Below, piece after piece: positions 61,101 to 64,000 of a DNA stretch of 64,000 bases; positions within the stretch are counted from its first letter, which is position 1, and the number at the start of each line of letters is the position of its first letter. The position numbers and the translations under genes were made by a program. Origin of the DNA: Oscheius dolichura (Eukaryota; Nematoda; Chromadorea; Rhabditida; Rhabditidae); contig OW051495.1 in assembly GCA_932521035.1 (NCBI GenBank), forward strand, positions 62,001 through 126,000. The letters run 5' to 3'. The notes beneath the pieces were generated by a model, which saw only the letters and a program-made list of their open reading frames with translations, did no database searches and was not told the DNA's origin.

Positions 61101-64000
61101 GCATTCCGTTTTTAGCTGGTGGCTTCAAAAAGAGCGTTCCGTTTTTAGCTGGTGGACACGAAGGAGCGTTCGGTTTTTAGCTGGTGGACACGAAGGAGCA
61201 TTCCGTTTTTAGCTGGTGGACACGAAGGAGCATTCCGTTTTTAGCTGGTGGACACGAAGGAGCATTCCGTTTTTAGCTGGTGGACACGAAGGAGCATTCC
61301 GTTTTTAGCTGGTGGACACGAAGGAGCATTCCGTTTTTAGCTGGTGGCTTCAAAAAGAGCGTTCCGTTTTTAGCTGGTGGCTTCAAAAAGAGCATTCTGT
61401 TTTTAGCTGGTGGACACGAAGGAGCGTTCCGTTTTTAGCTGGTGGCTTCAAAAAGAGCGTTCCGTTTTTAGCTGGTGGCTTCAAAAAGAGCGTTCCGTTT
61501 TTAGCTGGTGGCTTCAAAAAGAGCGTTCCGTTTTTAGCTGGTGGCTTCAAAAAGAGCGTTCCGTTTTTAGCTGGTGGACACGAAGGAGCGTTCCGTTTTT
61601 AGCTGGTGGCTTCAAAAAGAGCGTTCCGTTTTTAGCTGGTGGACACGAAGGAGCATTCCGTTTTTAGCTGGTGGACACGAAGGAGCGTTCTGTTTTTAGC
61701 TGGTGGCTTCAAAAAGAGCGCTCCGTTTTTAGCTGGTGGACACGAAGGAGCGTTCTGTTTTTAGCTGGTGGCTTCAAAAAGAGCGTTCCGTTTTTAGCTG
61801 GTGGACACGAAGGAGCGTTCGGTTTTTAGCTGGTGGCTTCAAAAAGAGCGTTCCGCTTTTAGCTGGTGGACACGAAGGAGCATTCCGTTTTTAGCTGGTG
61901 GACACGAAGGAGCGTTCCGTTTTTAGCTGGTGGCTTCAAAAAGAGCGTTCCGTTTTTAGCTGGTGGCTTCAAAAAGAGCGTTCCGTTTTTAGCTGGTGGC
62001 TTCAAAAAGAGCGTTCCGTTTTTAGCTGGTGGACACGAAGGAGCGTTCTGTTTTTAGCTGGTGGCTTCAAAAAGAGCGCTCCGTTTTTAGCTGGTGGACA
62101 CGAAGGAGCGTTCCGTTTTTAGCTGGTGGACACGAAGGAGCATTCCGTTTTTAGCTGGTGGACACGAAGGAGCGTTCGGTTTTTAGCTGGTGGCTTCAAA
62201 AAGAGCGTTCCGTTTTTAGCTGGTGGCTTCAAAAAGAGCGTTCCGTTTTTAGCTGGTGGCTTCAAAAAGAGCGCTCCGTTTTTAGCTGGTGGACACGAAG
62301 GAGCGTTCGGTTTTTAGCTGGTGGACACGAAGGAGCGTTCGGTTTTTAGCTGGTGGACACGAAGGAGCGTTCGGTTTTTAGCTGGTGGACACGAAGGAGC
62401 ATTCCGTTTTTAGCTGGTGGATACTAAGGAGCGTTCGGTTTTTAGCTGGTGGACACGAAGGAGCATTCCGTTTTTAGCTGGTGGCTTCAAAAAGAGCGTT
62501 CCGTTTTTAGCTGGTGGCTTCAAAAAGAGCGTTCCGTTTTTAGCTGGTGGACACGAAGGAGCGTTCCGTTTTTAGCTGGTGGACACGAAGGAGCATTCCG
62601 TTTTTAGCTGGTGGACACGAAGGAGCGTTCGGTTTTTAGCTGGTGGCTTCAAAAAGAGCGTTCCGTTTTTAGCTGGTGGCTTCAAAAAGAGCGTTCCGTT
62701 TTTAGCTGGTGGCTTCAAAAAGAGCGCTCCGTTTTTAGCTGGTGGACACGAAGGAGCGTTCGGTTTTTAGCTGGTGGACACGAAGGAGCGTTCGGTTTTT
62801 AGCTGGTGGACACGAAGGAGCGTTCGGTTTTTAGCTGGTGGACACGAAGGAGCATTCCGTTTTTAGCTGGTGGATACTAAGGAGCGTTCGGTTTTTAGCT
62901 GGTGGACACGAAGGAGCATTCCGTTTTTAGCTGGTGGCTTCAAAAAGAGCGTTCCGTTTTTAGCTGGTGGCTTCAAAAAGAGCGTTCCGTTTTTAGCTGG
63001 TGGACACGAAGGAGCATTCCGTTTTTAGCTGGTGGACACGAAGGAGCATTCCGTTTTTAGCTGGTGGACACGAAGGAGCATTCCGTTTTTAGCTGGTGGC
63101 TTCAAAAAGAGCGTTCCGTTTTTAGCTGGTGGACACGAAGGAGCATTCCGTTTTTAGCTGGTGGCTTCAAAAAGAGCGTTCCGTTTTTAGCTGGTGGACA
63201 CGAAGGAGCGTTCGGTTTTTAGCTGGTGGACACGAAGGAGCATTCCGTTTTTAGCTGGTGGACACGAAGGAGCATTCCGTTTTTAGCTGGTGGACACGAA
63301 GGAGCATTCCGTTTTTAGCTGGTGGACACGAAGGAGCATTCCGTTTTTAGCTGGTGGACACGAAGGAGCATTCCGTTTTTAGCTGGTGGCTTCAAAAAGA
63401 GCGTTCCGTTTTTAGCTGGTGGACACGAAGGAGCATTCCGTTTTTAGCTGGTGGACACGAAGGAGCGTTCGGTTTTTAGCTGGTGGCTTCAAAAAGAGCG
63501 TTCCGCTTTTAGCTGGTGGACACGAAGGAGCATTCCGTTTTTAGCTGGTGGACACGAAGGAGCGTTCGGTTTTTAGCTGGTGGACACGAAGGAGCGTTCG
63601 GTTTTTAGCTGGTGGACACGAAGGAGCATTCCGTTTTTAGCTGGTGGATACTAAGGAGCGTTCGGTTTTTAGCTGGTGGACACGAAGGAGCATTCCGTTT
63701 TTAGCTGGTGGCTTCAAAAAGAGCGTTCCGTTTTTAGCTGGTGGCTTCAAAAAGAGCGTTCCGTTTTTAGCTGGTGGACACGAAGGAGCATTCCGTTTTT
63801 AGCTGGTGGACACGAAGGAGCATTCCGTTTTTAGCTGGTGGACACGAAGGAGCATTCCGTTTTTAGCTGGTGGCTTCAAAAAGAGCGTTCCGTTTTTAGC
63901 TGGTGGACACGAAGGAGCATTCCGTTTTTAGCTGGTGGCTTCAAAAAGAGCGTTCCGTTTTTAGCTGGTGGACACGAAGGAGCGTTCGGTTTTTAGCTGG
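43117..64000. repeat. Composite 32/33-bp satellite, section 2
   Basis: The A/B array continues to the right edge of the window. Its first few hundred bases repeat the start of section 1. Higher-order blocks are marked by rare variants: ggatactaagg, ggccacgaagg (about 48152, 51192, 54461) and cttcaaaaaaagcg (about 47123, 50194, 53458). The block at 46788 recurs at 49859 (offset 3071) and 53126 (offset 3267). A block at 58172-58655 recurs at 59535 and 61866. No non-satellite sequence is seen in these 20.9 kb. Confidence 0.96.

Noticed and set aside
39221-62802. Open frames with FLAGGFKKSVP-type repeats as coding sequence
   Set aside because: Only the 33-bp units keep frame, and every 32-bp unit shifts it. 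Starts fall inside repeats and there is no unique domain.

Overview
The window is eukaryotic and almost entirely non-coding. About 54 kb of the 64 kb is tandemly repeated DNA in two large composite satellite fields. Between them lies a non-satellite island of about 9.3 kb (29.0-38.4 kb) made of nested, decayed mobile elements. The organism looks like a metazoan, and I favour a nematode. One candidate intron is only 46 nt with a GTCAGTT donor and TTTTCAG acceptor. Other acceptors are T-rich and end in AG. Two homologous gene starts have a splice-acceptor-like tract directly in front of the ATG, as at trans-spliced nematode starts. This is inference, and no species can be named from the sequence alone.

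Layout. 6-29002: a minisatellite of 30-bp units (X) punctuated by a 35-bp unit (Y), built into higher-order blocks that recur at spacings from 0.5 to 17.6 kb. 29003-29378: a 376-bp foldback element whose arms contain perfect 24-bp palindromes. 29379-29530: a short 20-bp tandem repeat. 29564-29914: the C-terminal relic of a non-LTR reverse transcriptase on the minus strand, flanked by two copies of a short repeat. 29981-31273 and 37131-37292: remains of a Maverick/Polinton virus-like transposon, in the order minor capsid (penton-like), major capsid and adenovirus-type cysteine protease, all on the plus strand and broken by frameshifts, a stop and deletions. A second element (31270-37080, about 510-bp terminal inverted repeats) sits inside the protease gene. 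It carries minus-strand spliced genes: a basic/coiled-coil protein and a protein of unknown function. The first exon of the coiled-coil gene recurs downstream of the outer protease at 37921, so inner and outer elements appear to be related Mavericks. A 490-bp Tc1/mariner-type MITE (37323-37812) lies between the outer protease and that exon. A broken spliced gene end (38108-38314, minus) abuts the next satellite.

38366-64000: a second satellite field of mixed 32-bp and 33-bp units, with two blocks of a 69-bp hairpin-forming repeat (38366-39009 and 42276-43116) joined to it by an identical junction 4106 bp apart. Higher-order blocks of about 3.1-3.3 kb recur from 46.8 kb on.

No gene here looks intact and functional. 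The many long open frames in the satellites exist because unit lengths (30 and 33 bp) are multiples of three. The most interesting part is the nested Maverick pair and its unassigned spliced genes.
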